A DNA stretch of 64,000 nucleotides from JBHJGM01 sp964405825 (GTDB lineage Bacteria > Verrucomicrobiota > Verrucomicrobiia > Opitutales > JBHJGM01). The notes under the pieces are model-generated. The model worked only from the letters and a program-made list of their open reading frames with translations, made no database searches and was not told the DNA's origin. Positions within the stretch are counted from its first letter, which is position 1, and every line of letters begins with the position of its first letter. The stretch covers positions 20,175-84,174 of the forward strand of contig CAYOPI010000006.1 in assembly GCA_964405825.1 (NCBI GenBank), read 5' to 3'. The position numbers were made by a program, and so were the translations under genes. This document shows, in pieces, positions 24,995 to 36,353 of this stretch.

Positions 24995-26551
24995 ATGACG
25001 CAGCCGGTGGAAGCCCCCCAGTGGGCCGTGGTCGAACTGAGTTTCGAGGCGGCCAAAACGTACCCGAACGCCTACACGAATGCACTCGCGTGGGCAACGT
25101 TCACGCACGAGGACGGCACCGAGTTGCGCCGCCAACTCTTCTGGGACGGCGGGCCGAACTGGCGTTGCCGCTTCACCTCAACGCATGCGACAGGTCAGTG
25201 GACCTGGCGGGTGCAGAGCAAACCGTCGGACCCTGGCTTGAGCGGCGAGGGCACGCTGCTGGCAAAGGCGGCACTGGGCGACTCGCGCTTTGAGCGGCAC
25301 GGGCTGTTGCGCATGAGCGAGCGCAGCCCCCGCAACGCCTGCCACCACGACGGCCATCCGTTCTACATCGTGGCTGACACGGCCTGGGCGTTGCCATGGC
25401 GGGCGACGGAAGCGGATTGCCGCACCTTCGCGGTCGACCGGGCGCAAAAGGGTTACAACGCCGCGCTCCTGATGACGCTGCAACCCGACCGGAAGATCAC
25501 CGGTCCGCGCGATCGCACGCAACCGGAGGGCTTTGACGTTGCCTTTGAGGACTTGCCCGACGGCACCTTGACGCAGCTGCGCCCGGAGTACTTTCAGCAA
25601 ATGGACCGGCTGATGGGCATCCTCGTCGAAGCGGGCATCGTGCCGATCTATCAGCCGGTGTTTCACGGGTATGGCTGGAAGGGTGGCCAGACCCTGGGGC
25701 CGACCCTCTCGCCCGAAGATTCCGCGCGCTACTGCCAGTACCTCGTGGCGCGTTACGGAGCGCAGCCGGCGATCTGGCTGATCTGCGGTGACGGCGGCGG
25801 TCGCGATCCGGGCGTGGGTCCGGGCGGCGAGGCGGTGCACGCCTGGGATGCCTACGCGCAGCCGACGGGCAATCACTACGGTCCCAACCGAGACAACGCA
25901 GCCCATCACGACGCCGAGTGGCTGGACTTTCAGATCTGCCAGAGCGGCCACGACGGCGAGCACCGGCCCGAGAAGATCGCCGACATGCTGCGCAACGAAC
26001 CGCCCAAGGCCGTCGCCAACGGCGAGCCGACCTACGAGCGGATGGGCGGTAAAGACATCGCCGCGGGCTGGTGGCAGGGGCACGAGGCCTGGACGAATCT
26101 GTGCGCAGGCGGCCTCTTTGGCACGTTTGCCGGGGCTGGTTCGCTGTGGCAGTGGAAGTTGAGCAAGGACGAGCCGGGGCATCCGGACTGGTGCTGCGAT
26201 CCGGCGTCGGGCTGGCGCGAGGCCCTGGACTTCAAGGGCTCCCGCTACGTTGGCAACGTGGGCAGGATCCTCTCGCGCTACGACCTGACTGGCGCTGTGC
26301 CGACCGTGCATCAGACCATGGGCAACCGGGCCATCACCGTGCCCGACAAACTTCTGCTGGTCTACCGGCAGCACCCGATGGGCTGCACGGTCTACGACCG
26401 GACCGTCCCGAAAGACTGGCGCATCTACGATCCGAAGACGGCCGAGGTCGTGGCGGAGGGACAGTGGTCGGAGGAAGACCGCAGCGTGCCCAATCCGATC
26501 GACGGACCCAGCGTGGTGATCTTTTACACGCCGGAGGTGGAGCTCTCCTGA
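24995..26551 (+). CDS. GH140/apiosidase-like glycoside hydrolase (DUF5060 + DUF4038 type)
   Basis: 518-residue protein with two parts: an N-terminal beta-sandwich of DUF5060 type (about residues 1-100, KTYPNAYTNALAWATFTHED through GQWTWRVQS) and a TIM-barrel of DUF4038/apiosidase-like type (about 105-430, HDGHPFYIVADTAWALPWRAT, PAIWLICGDGGG, WWQGHEAWTNLCAG). A beta domain closes it. Relatives cleave apiose or other side-chain sugars from plant polysaccharides. No signal peptide is visible, so it may act in the cytoplasm on imported oligosaccharides. The last 28 bases overlap the dus gene on the other strand. Confidence 0.8.
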   Translation: MTQPVEAPQWAVVELSFEAAKTYPNAYTNALAWATFTHEDGTELRRQLFWDGGPNWRCRFTSTHATGQWTWRVQSKPSDPGLSGEGTLLAKAALGDSRFERHGLLRMSERSPRNACHHDGHPFYIVADTAWALPWRATEADCRTFAVDRAQKGYNAALLMTLQPDRKITGPRDRTQPEGFDVAFEDLPDGTLTQLRPEYFQQMDRLMGILVEAGIVPIYQPVFHGYGWKGGQTLGPTLSPEDSARYCQYLVARYGAQPAIWLICGDGGGRDPGVGPGGEAVHAWDAYAQPTGNHYGPNRDNAAHHDAEWLDFQICQSGHDGEHRPEKIADMLRNEPPKAVANGEPTYERMGGKDIAAGWWQGHEAWTNLCAGGLFGTFAGAGSLWQWKLSKDEPGHPDWCCDPASGWREALDFKGSRYVGNVGRILSRYDLTGAVPTVHQTMGNRAITVPDKLLLVYRQHPMGCTVYDRTVPKDWRIYDPKTAEVVAEGQWSEEDRSVPNPIDGPSVVIFYTPEVELS

Positions 26552-27546
26552 AGCGCGGGCGCGGGAGTGAAGGCCCCGGCCAGGTAGTCGTCACGCAGGG
26601 CTCGCAACTCCTCAAGCGTATGGATCGCGTCGATCCGCTCCCGCAGCGGGGCGCCGCCGGGCAGGCCCTTGGTGAAGCTCTTGATCTTGGCGCGCAGGCC
26701 GCGGAGGTTTTCGGCACTGGCTCCACGTGAAGTGAACTCCGCGTAGCCGGCGGTGTAATCGAGCAGGACCTGCCAGCGTTCGGCCGCGGTGGGCGGCTCG
26801 GGCAGGGGTTCACCGCGCAGAAGCGCCTTCAACTCGCGAAAGATCCACGGGTAGCCCAGCGCGGCGCGGCCAATCATCAGACCGGCTACCGGACTGCGGC
26901 CGCGCAACTGGACCACGTCGGTTCGCCGCGTGACGTTGCCGTTGCCGATAACGGGGATGCGCAGGTTGGCCGCGGTGGCCTCAATGACATTCCAGTCGGC
27001 CTCGCCGGAGTAGCCCTGGACCTTGGTCCGGCCATGAATGGCGAGGGCCTGCGCGCCGGCGTCCTCAACGATGCGGCCCACTTCCGGAGCCACGATGCGG
27101 GTCTCGTCCCAGCCGATGCGAATCTTGGCCGTGATTGGGAGATCGGGCACGGCGCGAACGACCTCGGCAACGATCTGTCCAATCCGCGCGGGCTCCTTCA
27201 GCAGGGATGAGCCCGCCTGCCTGTCCACGACGCGTTCAGCCGGGCAGCCGAAATTCAGGTCGACGAAGTCAGGCGCGAGGCGGTCGGCCAGCAAGCGCGC
27301 CGCTTTGCCCATGCTCTCGGGTGTGGAGCCAAAAATCTGCGCGCCCATGGGGCGTTGGGTCGTCGTAAAGTCCACGGACTCCCAGGCGCGGCGATCATCA
27401 TGCAGGAGCGAGTCGGCCTGGACGAACTCGCTGACCAGCACGTCGGCTCCCTGGGCCTTGCAGAGGTCGCGAAAGACGCGGTCGGTGAACCGGGACATGG
27501 GTGCCAGGAACAACGGAAATGCCTGATGCTGAAACCAATGCAGCAT
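26524..27546 (-). CDS. tRNA-dihydrouridine synthase
   Basis: 340-residue Dus flavoenzyme that reduces uridine to dihydrouridine in tRNA D-loops. The N-terminal FMN site is FPLFLAPMSRFTDRVFR; the active-site cysteine is C101 in DLNFGCPAERVV, followed by the RQAGSSLL loop; ALAIHGRTKVQGYSG and VIGNGNVTRR complete the TIM barrel, and a helical C-terminal RNA-binding domain follows. ATG 27546 is preferred to an in-frame start at 27654, whose extra 36 residues look non-coding. Which Dus subgroup (A, B or C) is not assigned. Confidence 0.9.
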   Translation of the reverse strand: MLHWFQHQAFPLFLAPMSRFTDRVFRDLCKAQGADVLVSEFVQADSLLHDDRRAWESVDFTTTQRPMGAQIFGSTPESMGKAARLLADRLAPDFVDLNFGCPAERVVDRQAGSSLLKEPARIGQIVAEVVRAVPDLPITAKIRIGWDETRIVAPEVGRIVEDAGAQALAIHGRTKVQGYSGEADWNVIEATAANLRIPVIGNGNVTRRTDVVQLRGRSPVAGLMIGRAALGYPWIFRELKALLRGEPLPEPPTAAERWQVLLDYTAGYAEFTSRGASAENLRGLRAKIKSFTKGLPGGAPLRERIDAIHTLEELRALRDDYLAGAFTPAPALQESSTSGV

Positions 27547-27872
27547 TGGGCGGAAAGTAAACGGCCACCCTCGACGGGGCAAGTCGCGAGGGTTTTCGCC
27601 ATTTGAGGCGGCCTGCCCGGGTCCCGCGGTATTAGCAGAGCTTAGCGCATGCAAAAGCGCAACTTACAGCGGTATGCTACCCTTAATAGTAAGTCTTGCC
27701 GGTACTTATTTTCGCATTTTGCCCGATCCAAAGCAGAAGCGGGACCGCTTCATGGCGGATTAGCAAACAGCATGAATTTTTCTACCAGACATTAGATTTT
27801 TTTCTTCCAAAAGGAGGCGACGGGCCGATAGCGTGACGAACGTTCCAAACGTCCCAAACGCCTGAGTCCTGG
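27547..27872. promoter_or_regulatory. Divergent control region, dus / cbb3 oxidase operon
   Basis: 326 gene-free bases, the AT-richest stretch around here. It holds a 7-bp inverted repeat with a 2-base centre (27736-27751, GAAGCGG arms), which is operator-like, and three tandem 9-mers (27840-27848 ACGTTCCAA, 27849-27857 ACGTCCCAA, 27858-27866 ACGCCTGAG) just before the first small gene. A strong AAAGGAGG (27810-27817) has no start codon at proper distance. No FNR-type TTGAT-N4-ATCAA box was found, although such a box often controls cbb3 genes. Confidence 0.4.
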
Positions 27873-28061
27873 ATGCAAGTTGTTCTGTTGACGCTTTTTC
27901 TGAGTCTGTTGCTGGCCACGCTGTTCGTGCTGTTGTTTGTGCGCGACCGCCGCAGCCAGCGGGCCAACTTGTCCAGTCCCGAGCAGGATGCGCTGATTCC
28001 CTTCCAGGAAGAGCGTTTCCGGAATTCCAAGTCTTGCAATGAAGCGAGTGCCCGTCGTTAA
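27873..28061 (+). CDS. Small single-pass membrane protein at head of cbb3 operon
   Basis: 62-residue protein with one N-terminal helix (VVLLTLFLSLLLATLFVLLF) and a basic-polar tail (RDRRSQRANLSSPEQDALIPF). Size and topology recall CcoS, the cbb3 maturation protein, and the tail loosely resembles the CcoS post-helix segment, but the usual GQFDDL signature is missing. It is 50 bases upstream of the fused oxidase gene on the same strand. Coding status is supported by the operon position and topology only. Confidence 0.55.
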   Translation: MQVVLLTLFLSLLLATLFVLLFVRDRRSQRANLSSPEQDALIPFQEERFRNSKSCNEASARR

Positions 28062-28111
28062 TACGAACGGCGGGGCGCTCCGGTCCTTTGTCCCGAAAGT
28101 CTGTCCAAGCC

Positions 28112-30565
<2,454 letters not shown>

Positions 30566-30570
30566 AGGCC

Positions 30571-30792
30571 ATGCGCAAGCTTCTGGAACAACTGCAGCTG
30601 GATCAATGGACCACCTGGGTCCTGTTGATGGCCTTTCTCGTAACGGCCTCGCTCTTTGCCTTTCAAATGTGGCGCATCCTCACGATGAAGCGCGAGACGC
30701 GCGACCACGCCGCCAACCTTCCGCTGGAAGGCGACCAAGTTGAAATAGAAGTGCCCGTGCCAGCCGACTCCAACCAACGCTCCGACCGATGA
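30571..30792 (+). CDS. CcoQ-like small cbb3 oxidase subunit
   Basis: 73-residue protein with one transmembrane helix (TTWVLLMAFLVTASLFAFQMW) and a charged tail, placed between ccoNO and ccoP as CcoQ is. CcoQ stabilises the oxidase complex. It starts 5 bases after the ccoNO stop and overlaps the ccoP start by ATGA. The assignment is by position and topology. Confidence 0.7.
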   Translation: MRKLLEQLQLDQWTTWVLLMAFLVTASLFAFQMWRILTMKRETRDHAANLPLEGDQVEIEVPVPADSNQRSDR

Positions 30793-31457
30793 ACGACGAC
30801 GAAACCCAGACGACCTCCAACCGCAAAGGCCCCGTGCAGAAGGGCGAGGTCCGGCTGCTGGACCACAGCTACGACGGCATCCAGGAGTATGACCAGCGCC
30901 TGCCCAACTGGTGGCTGTTCACGCTCTACGGCGCGGTGGTGTTCTCGTTCGTCTACTACTTTTTCTCGATTCAGAGCCACGTGGGGCCGGGCGATTACGC
31001 CAACGTACAGAACGAGTTGAACCGGCTGCAGGAGATTCAACTGGCCGGCGGTTTTGACGCCACCGACGACGACGTCTTCTGGGACATGATGGCCAACGCG
31101 GAGGTGGTCGCCAAGGGCGCGGTAATCTATGAGCAGAAATGCGTGACCTGCCACCTGGACGACATGATGGGGGTGGAATCTTCGAAGCCGGGCGGTATCG
31201 GTTTCAACCTGGTCGACGCGGAATGGGTCCACGGAGCCCGACCCTCGGAGATGTACGTAACCATCTTCGAGGGTATTCCAGACAAAGGGATGCAGGCCTG
31301 GGGCCCAGTGCTGGGCCCGCAGCAGGTCGGCCAGGTGACCGCCTTCCTGATGAGCCGCAACGATGAAGCCGAGCTGCGCGCTGCGATTCAGGCACAGGGC
31401 GAGGCACCCGAGGCCACCGAAGCGACCTTGCCCGAGGACGGTGCGCAGAATCTGTAG
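30789..31457 (+). CDS. ccoP: Cytochrome c oxidase subunit CcoP, single-haem form
   Basis: 222-residue membrane-anchored cytochrome c. The N-terminus has the CcoP pattern YDGIQEYDQRLPNWWLFTLYG, then one helix (AVVFSFVYYFFSI). One haem c site is seen, C118-VTC-H122, with a probable axial methionine in DKGMQAW (M168). CcoP of proteobacteria has two haems and is about 300 residues; here the second cytochrome domain is absent. The C-terminus is acidic. It would pass electrons to CcoNO. Its ATG overlaps the ccoQ-like stop. Confidence 0.9.
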   Translation: MNDDETQTTSNRKGPVQKGEVRLLDHSYDGIQEYDQRLPNWWLFTLYGAVVFSFVYYFFSIQSHVGPGDYANVQNELNRLQEIQLAGGFDATDDDVFWDMMANAEVVAKGAVIYEQKCVTCHLDDMMGVESSKPGGIGFNLVDAEWVHGARPSEMYVTIFEGIPDKGMQAWGPVLGPQQVGQVTAFLMSRNDEAELRAAIQAQGEAPEATEATLPEDGAQNL

Positions 31458-31482
31458 GATGAGCCCATAGAAAGGCCCGAGC

Positions 31483-32970
31483 ATGGCCCGCGACGCGCAA
31501 CGCACGCCCAATCTCGAATCGGTCACCACGATCTCGGAGGACGGTTCGCGCAACTTTCTGCGGCCGGCCGACGTATGGGGGCGCTTCACACTCTGGCGCC
31601 GGATCAGCGCCTGGGTCCTGATCGCGGTCTACGTATTGCTCCCGTGGATACACATCAACGGGCACCCGGCGGTCTTCCTCGACGTGCTCAACCGGCGCTT
31701 CCACCTCTTCGGGCTGACGCTGGTGACGCAGGACCTGTGGCTGATGTTTTTTCTGATCACCGGGCTGGGCTTCTCGCTGTTTTTCATCACGGCGCTGTTC
31801 GGGCGCATCTGGTGCGGCTGGGCCTGCCCGCAGACGGTTTTTCTGGAGCACCTGTACCGCCGGGTGGAGCGCTGGTTTGAAGGTGACGCGATGGCGCAGA
31901 AGCGCCTGGACAAGCAGCCGTGGAGTGCCGACAAGGTCGCGCGCCGCGGCGGCAAGCACGTGGTTTTCCTGCTGCTGTCGGCGGGCATCGCCCACGTTTT
32001 TCTGGCGTACTTCATCTCGATTCCGCAGCTGTGGGACTGGATGCTGACCAGCCCGACCGAGCACCTGAAGCCCTTCTTCTTCGTCGTCGCAGCAACGGGA
32101 ATCCTGTACTTCAACTTCTCGTGGTTTCGCGAGCAACTGTGCCTGATCATCTGCCCGTACGGCCGCCTGCAAAGCGCCCTGATCGACGACGACTCGGTCA
32201 TCATCGGCTACGATGAGCAGCGTGGGGAACCGCGCGGCAAGCCCAACGTGGACGGCGTGGGCGACTGCATTGCCTGCAACCGCTGCGTGGCGGTCTGCCC
32301 GACTGGGATCGATATTCGCCAGGGGCTGCAGATGGAGTGCATCGGCTGCGCCAACTGCATCGACGCCTGCGACGCGATCATGGACAAAGTCGGGCGCGAA
32401 CGAGGGCTGATCCGCTACGATTCACTCAATGGGCTGGCCCGCAAAAAGACGCGACTGCTGCGTCCACGGCTGTTCGTCTACGGGCTGCTGATGAGCCTGG
32501 GGGTGGTCGCGGCGACGCTCTCGTTCTCGACCATCGAGCCCGCGCACTTGAACGTGGTGCGGCAGAGTGGCGACCCGTATGTGCCCGACTTCAAGCAGGA
32601 CACGCTGCGCAACAGTTTCAACGTACGCATCATCAACAAGCGCAACGAAGCCGTCGTGCTGCAGGCGCGTATCGTGGATCTGCCCGAAGGCGTGAGCGTG
32701 CATGGCTTCGAACTGCCCATTGAACTGGGGCCGCTGGAGGAGACCGTGCGGAGTCTCGCCGTGCTGCAGCAGATGGGCCTTTACTCCGGGCAGTTTGATC
32801 TGCCGGTCGAACTGACTGACGGCGAAGGAAGCTTCATTGTACGTGACCGGGCGCAATTCGTGGGACCCGATCCAGCGCTGCTGCAACGCGAACGCGAACG
32901 CCGCCAGAGCGAGTCAGCGGACCAAACCGCCGTGTCCGCCTACGTCGCACCAGCCCCCCCAACCTCGTGA
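31483..32970 (+). CDS. ccoG: cbb3 oxidase accessory protein CcoG (FixG/RdxA)
   Basis: 495-residue membrane iron-sulfur protein needed for copper delivery to CcoN; CcoG proteins are thought to reduce Cu(II) to Cu(I). About five helices are visible, with CGWACPQTVFLEHLYRRVERW between the first ones, then a two-cluster ferredoxin domain (CIACNRCVAVCPTGIDI and CIGCANCIDAC). A C-terminal periplasmic beta domain begins near RQSGDPYVPDF. It follows ccoP by 25 bases and its stop overlaps the GTG of the next gene. Confidence 0.93.
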   Translation: MARDAQRTPNLESVTTISEDGSRNFLRPADVWGRFTLWRRISAWVLIAVYVLLPWIHINGHPAVFLDVLNRRFHLFGLTLVTQDLWLMFFLITGLGFSLFFITALFGRIWCGWACPQTVFLEHLYRRVERWFEGDAMAQKRLDKQPWSADKVARRGGKHVVFLLLSAGIAHVFLAYFISIPQLWDWMLTSPTEHLKPFFFVVAATGILYFNFSWFREQLCLIICPYGRLQSALIDDDSVIIGYDEQRGEPRGKPNVDGVGDCIACNRCVAVCPTGIDIRQGLQMECIGCANCIDACDAIMDKVGRERGLIRYDSLNGLARKKTRLLRPRLFVYGLLMSLGVVAATLSFSTIEPAHLNVVRQSGDPYVPDFKQDTLRNSFNVRIINKRNEAVVLQARIVDLPEGVSVHGFELPIELGPLEETVRSLAVLQQMGLYSGQFDLPVELTDGEGSFIVRDRAQFVGPDPALLQRERERRQSESADQTAVSAYVAPAPPTS

Positions 32971-33185
32971 CGGCCGACGAAAAGAGCTTCTTCGGGCAGC
33001 GCCCCTGGATCTGGCTGGTTGCACTGTTCAGCCTGTTGATCTTGGGTTGGTCCATGTTCTTCAAGATTGCCTACGAGAACCCGCCTCAGGAGGTGGAACT
33101 GGGTGAGTCGCTGCCGATGCCGGAGGTGTCGGCGGACTCCACTGCACAGACACCTCAGGCCATGACGACGCCTCGTGGAGATTGA
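32967..33185 (+). CDS. Small membrane protein in the FixH/CcoH position
   Basis: 72-residue protein with one helix (WIWLVALFSLLILGWSMFFK) and a short acidic periplasmic tail. In cbb3 maturation clusters this place is held by FixH/CcoH, which is about twice as long; the YENPP-like segment right after the helix is reminiscent of FixH but the rest of that domain is missing. Start GTG 32967 overlaps the ccoG stop by GTGA. Its 3' end overlaps the next gene by 11 bases. Confidence 0.55.
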   Translation: MTADEKSFFGQRPWIWLVALFSLLILGWSMFFKIAYENPPQEVELGESLPMPEVSADSTAQTPQAMTTPRGD

Positions 33186-33873
33186 CCACAACACCATCAC
33201 CGGCACCGGTCCGGCTTTCATCGCCGGCCTGGTCACGAGCCTGCACTGTGTTGGCATGTGCGGTCCGCTGGCCTGCGCGTTTCTGCCCTCGCCCAAGGAG
33301 GGTGGCAGCGTGGCGGTGACGGCGGGCACATACCACGCGGCGCGGGTACTGGGGTACGGAGTGATCGGGGCGGTCGCCGGTGGCTTGGGCGGAATGGTCG
33401 TCGAGCAGTTCTCACTTTCGGCGATCGGCTTTCTGCCTTGGGTTCTGGCAGCGTTCTTTCTGCTGGTGGGCCTGGGGCTGGACCAGCGTCTGCCCAAGCC
33501 GCGGGTGTTCGGGCGGGCCTACTTCCGGGTGAATCAAAAAGTGCGCACCCTGCCGCGTCCGGCTGCCGGCGGAATCCTGGGTTTCTTCACGCCGTTCCTG
33601 CCCTGCGGGCCGTTGTACGCGATGTTTGGCCTGGCGCTCTTCACCGGGCACTGGTTGCGGGGGGCGGAGTTTCTGCTGGCCTTTGCGCTGGGCACGCTGC
33701 CGCTGCTCTTTCTGGTGCAGACGCAGTTCTGGCAGATTCGCCGGGCGGTGGGCCCGATCTGGCTCAAGCGCGTTCAGCGGGCGATGGCCCTGATCATGGT
33801 GGCAGTGATCACGTGGCGAATGGTGAATCGCGAGAACGCCCTGAGCGGCCTGCCCGAGTGGTGCCACTTCTGA
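33175..33873 (+). CDS. Sulfite exporter TauE/SafE-like membrane protein of the cbb3 cluster
   Basis: 232-residue protein with about six helices and the HCxGMCG signature early (TSLHCVGMCGPLACAF), plus a second conserved segment FLPCGPLYAMFGLALFTG. This DsbD-related family (DsbD_2/UreH-like) is regularly found between ccoG and ccoI and is thought to help copper supply to the oxidase. The start is GTG 33175, inside the end of the previous gene. Role inferred from context. Confidence 0.82.
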   Translation: MEIDHNTITGTGPAFIAGLVTSLHCVGMCGPLACAFLPSPKEGGSVAVTAGTYHAARVLGYGVIGAVAGGLGGMVVEQFSLSAIGFLPWVLAAFFLLVGLGLDQRLPKPRVFGRAYFRVNQKVRTLPRPAAGGILGFFTPFLPCGPLYAMFGLALFTGHWLRGAEFLLAFALGTLPLLFLVQTQFWQIRRAVGPIWLKRVQRAMALIMVAVITWRMVNRENALSGLPEWCHF

Positions 33874-33947
33874 CTGTCGGATTCGCGTTGGGCGCGGGCG
33901 GGTGATTTCGAAGCCGCCTGCAGCCCCTCCGGCCCGAACCCTGAAGC

Positions 33948-36353
33948 ATGACGACCGTAACAACGCCGACGCAGCGGGCCTGCAAACATTGCGGGACGCG
34001 GTTTCGTCCGCGCGACGCGTCCGAGCACTTTTGCTGCGCGGGCTGCGAGTACGTGCATCGGCTGCTGCACGACCGGGGTCTGACGCGCTTTTACGATCTG
34101 AAGGATCGCACGCTGCAGCCGGTTTCCTCGGCGGTGTTTCATCCCGGCGAGAATCTGGACTGGCTGGACGCGCGCGCGCGGCAGGCCGAGGTTGAGGCGG
34201 ATGAGGGACGCCCGGCCAATCTGGAGCTGGGCCTCACCGGTATCTCCTGTGTCGGCTGCGTGTGGCTGGTGGAGAAGGTCTTTGCGGACCAGCCCGGGGC
34301 TCTGCGCATCAGCGTAAACGCTCAACTGGGCCGCGCACGGCTGCAGTGGCAGCCAGGGGCTTTCGAAATGCGAGCCTTCGCGAGCGAGTTGCAGCGTTTT
34401 GGCTATCGGCTCGGCCAACCCGGCAACGAGCAGGACGGCGGCGCTCATCAGCGCGGGCTGGGACTGCGCATCGGCGTGTGTGCGTTTCTCGCACTGAACA
34501 CCATGCTCTTCACCCTGCCCCGCTACCTGGGGATGGACGATGACTTCCAGTTCGCGCGGCTGTTTGAGCTGCTCAACGCGCTCTTCGCGACGCTGAGTCT
34601 GGCCATCGGCGGGAGCTACTTCATCGAGCGGGCGGTGCGGGGTCTGCGACGGCGGGTGTTGCACATCGATCTGCCGATTGCGCTGGGGCTGCTGGCGGCC
34701 TGGACGGGGTCACTGGTCGGCTGGCTGCTGGGCGCCGAACGGCTTCTGTACTTTGATTTCGTCAGCATTTTTGTCTTTCTGATGCTGGTGGGCCGCTGGC
34801 TGCAGGAGGCTGCGATCGAGCGCAATCGCAGCCGTCTGACGGGCGAACGTCCGGACACGTTACAGGTGCGTCGCCTGGGTGAGGATGCCGCAAGTTCGAC
34901 GTCGCAGGCAAGCGTGCTGGCCTCGGCGTTGCGCAAGGGCGAGCACTTCGCGGTGCGTCCCGGCCAGGTGGTGCCCGTGCGTGCGCGCCTCCTGCAATCC
35001 GAAGCGACGCTCTCGCTGGAGTGGATCAACGGCGAGTCCGAGCCTTGCGCATGGAAGCCCGGCCAGATGGTGCCGGCCGGTGCGGTCAACATCTCCGAGC
35101 AGCCGCTGGCGTTGGAGGCCCTCGAGGTCTGGGAGGAGTCGCTCCTGTCGAAGCTGCTGCGCGAGGATGGGAGCGAACATCGCAACCCGCGCCTGGAGCG
35201 AATCCTGCGCGTCTACCTCGTCATCGTGCTCACCCTGGCAACAATCGGCTCGGCGGTCTGGCTGGCGCTTGGGCCCGACTGGACGCGGGCGGTGGAGGTT
35301 CTGATTGCGGTTCTGGTCGTCTCCTGCCCGTGCGCGCTGGGGGTTGCCTGGCCGCTGACCGAAGAGCTGAGCGCGGCCGCGCTGCGGCGGCGCGGGGTGT
35401 ACCTGCGTGAACCCACCGTGTGGGAACGCCTCTCGGCCATCCGCCACATCTTCTTCGACAAGACCGGCACCCTGACCCTTGAATCGCCGCGTCTGCTCAA
35501 CCCGGAGGCCCTGCAAGCGCTGGCGCCCGGCAACCGCCACGTGCTCTTTCGGCTGGTCGAAGAGAGTCTGCACCCGGTCGGCCGTTCACTGCGCGAGAAC
35601 CTGCTGCGACTGCCGGATTTTACCCCCGAGGCGTATTTAGATTCCGGCGACACACGCTTTGAGGATGTCCCCGGAAAGGGCGTGCTCCTGAGCGACGGTC
35701 CCAACCAATGGCGCCTGGGCAGGCCGGGCTGGGCGAATGACGGAGACGGTTCCGCCGAGGGTGCCGATGCTGTCTTCAGCCACAACGGCGAGGTGCTGGC
35801 TCACCTGAGTTTTGCCGACGCCGTTCGCCGGGATGCTCGCGAGCAACTCCAGCGGCTGCGAGAAAGCGGACACGAACTGGCAATTCTCTCGGGTGATCGT
35901 CAGGGGAAAGTGGATACGATGGCGGAGGCGCTCGGGCTTGAGGCCGCGTCAGCCCGAGGTGGCCTTAGCCCGGAGCAGAAGCAGGCGGCCGTTCTTGAAG
36001 CCGGTGGTTCATCGGTGTTGATGGTTGGCGACGGTGCGAATGATTCGCTGGCCTTTGATGCGGCGGGCGTCCGCGCAACCCCGGTGGTCGACAAGGGGCT
36101 GCTCGAACAGAAGGCGGACTTCTATTTTCTCGGGCAGGATCTGACGGGAATCCAGAGCGTGTTCGCCGTGGGCCGCCGCCGACAACGGGCTCTGCGGCAG
36201 GTCTTTGCCTTCACCACGACCTACAACCTGACGGTGGTGACGGTGGCGCTGGCCGGCTGGATGAGCCCCCTGCTGGCGGCAATTCTGATGCCGTTGAGTT
36301 CGCTGGCCTCGCTGGCGCTGGCAGTGGGCGGCATGCGCCCGGGAAGGCGCTGA
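33948..36353 (+). CDS. ccoI: Copper-transporting P1B-ATPase CcoI (FixI)
   Basis: 801-residue heavy-metal P-type ATPase that exports or delivers copper for cbb3 assembly. An N-terminal Cys-rich zinc-ribbon-like region (CKHCGTRF, CCAGC; residues 12-33) is typical of CcoI. The metal-binding domain has C101-VG-C104, the membrane site is CPC at 460-462, the phosphorylation site is DKTGT with D504, and MVGDGANDS closes the nucleotide domain. It is the last gene of the oxidase operon. Its stop TGA is directly followed by the hrpA stop (TGATCA). Confidence 0.95.
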   Translation: MTTVTTPTQRACKHCGTRFRPRDASEHFCCAGCEYVHRLLHDRGLTRFYDLKDRTLQPVSSAVFHPGENLDWLDARARQAEVEADEGRPANLELGLTGISCVGCVWLVEKVFADQPGALRISVNAQLGRARLQWQPGAFEMRAFASELQRFGYRLGQPGNEQDGGAHQRGLGLRIGVCAFLALNTMLFTLPRYLGMDDDFQFARLFELLNALFATLSLAIGGSYFIERAVRGLRRRVLHIDLPIALGLLAAWTGSLVGWLLGAERLLYFDFVSIFVFLMLVGRWLQEAAIERNRSRLTGERPDTLQVRRLGEDAASSTSQASVLASALRKGEHFAVRPGQVVPVRARLLQSEATLSLEWINGESEPCAWKPGQMVPAGAVNISEQPLALEALEVWEESLLSKLLREDGSEHRNPRLERILRVYLVIVLTLATIGSAVWLALGPDWTRAVEVLIAVLVVSCPCALGVAWPLTEELSAAALRRRGVYLREPTVWERLSAIRHIFFDKTGTLTLESPRLLNPEALQALAPGNRHVLFRLVEESLHPVGRSLRENLLRLPDFTPEAYLDSGDTRFEDVPGKGVLLSDGPNQWRLGRPGWANDGDGSAEGADAVFSHNGEVLAHLSFADAVRRDAREQLQRLRESGHELAILSGDRQGKVDTMAEALGLEAASARGGLSPEQKQAAVLEAGGSSVLMVGDGANDSLAFDAAGVRATPVVDKGLLEQKADFYFLGQDLTGIQSVFAVGRRRQRALRQVFAFTTTYNLTVVTVALAGWMSPLLAAILMPLSSLASLALAVGGMRPGRR

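Noticed and set aside
27831..27863. 10-codon leader peptide starting at GTG 27831 (MTNVPNVPNA)
   Set aside because: The nearby AAAGGAGG is about 15 bases away, too far, and the codons arise from the tandem 9-base repeat. No regulatory stem follows.
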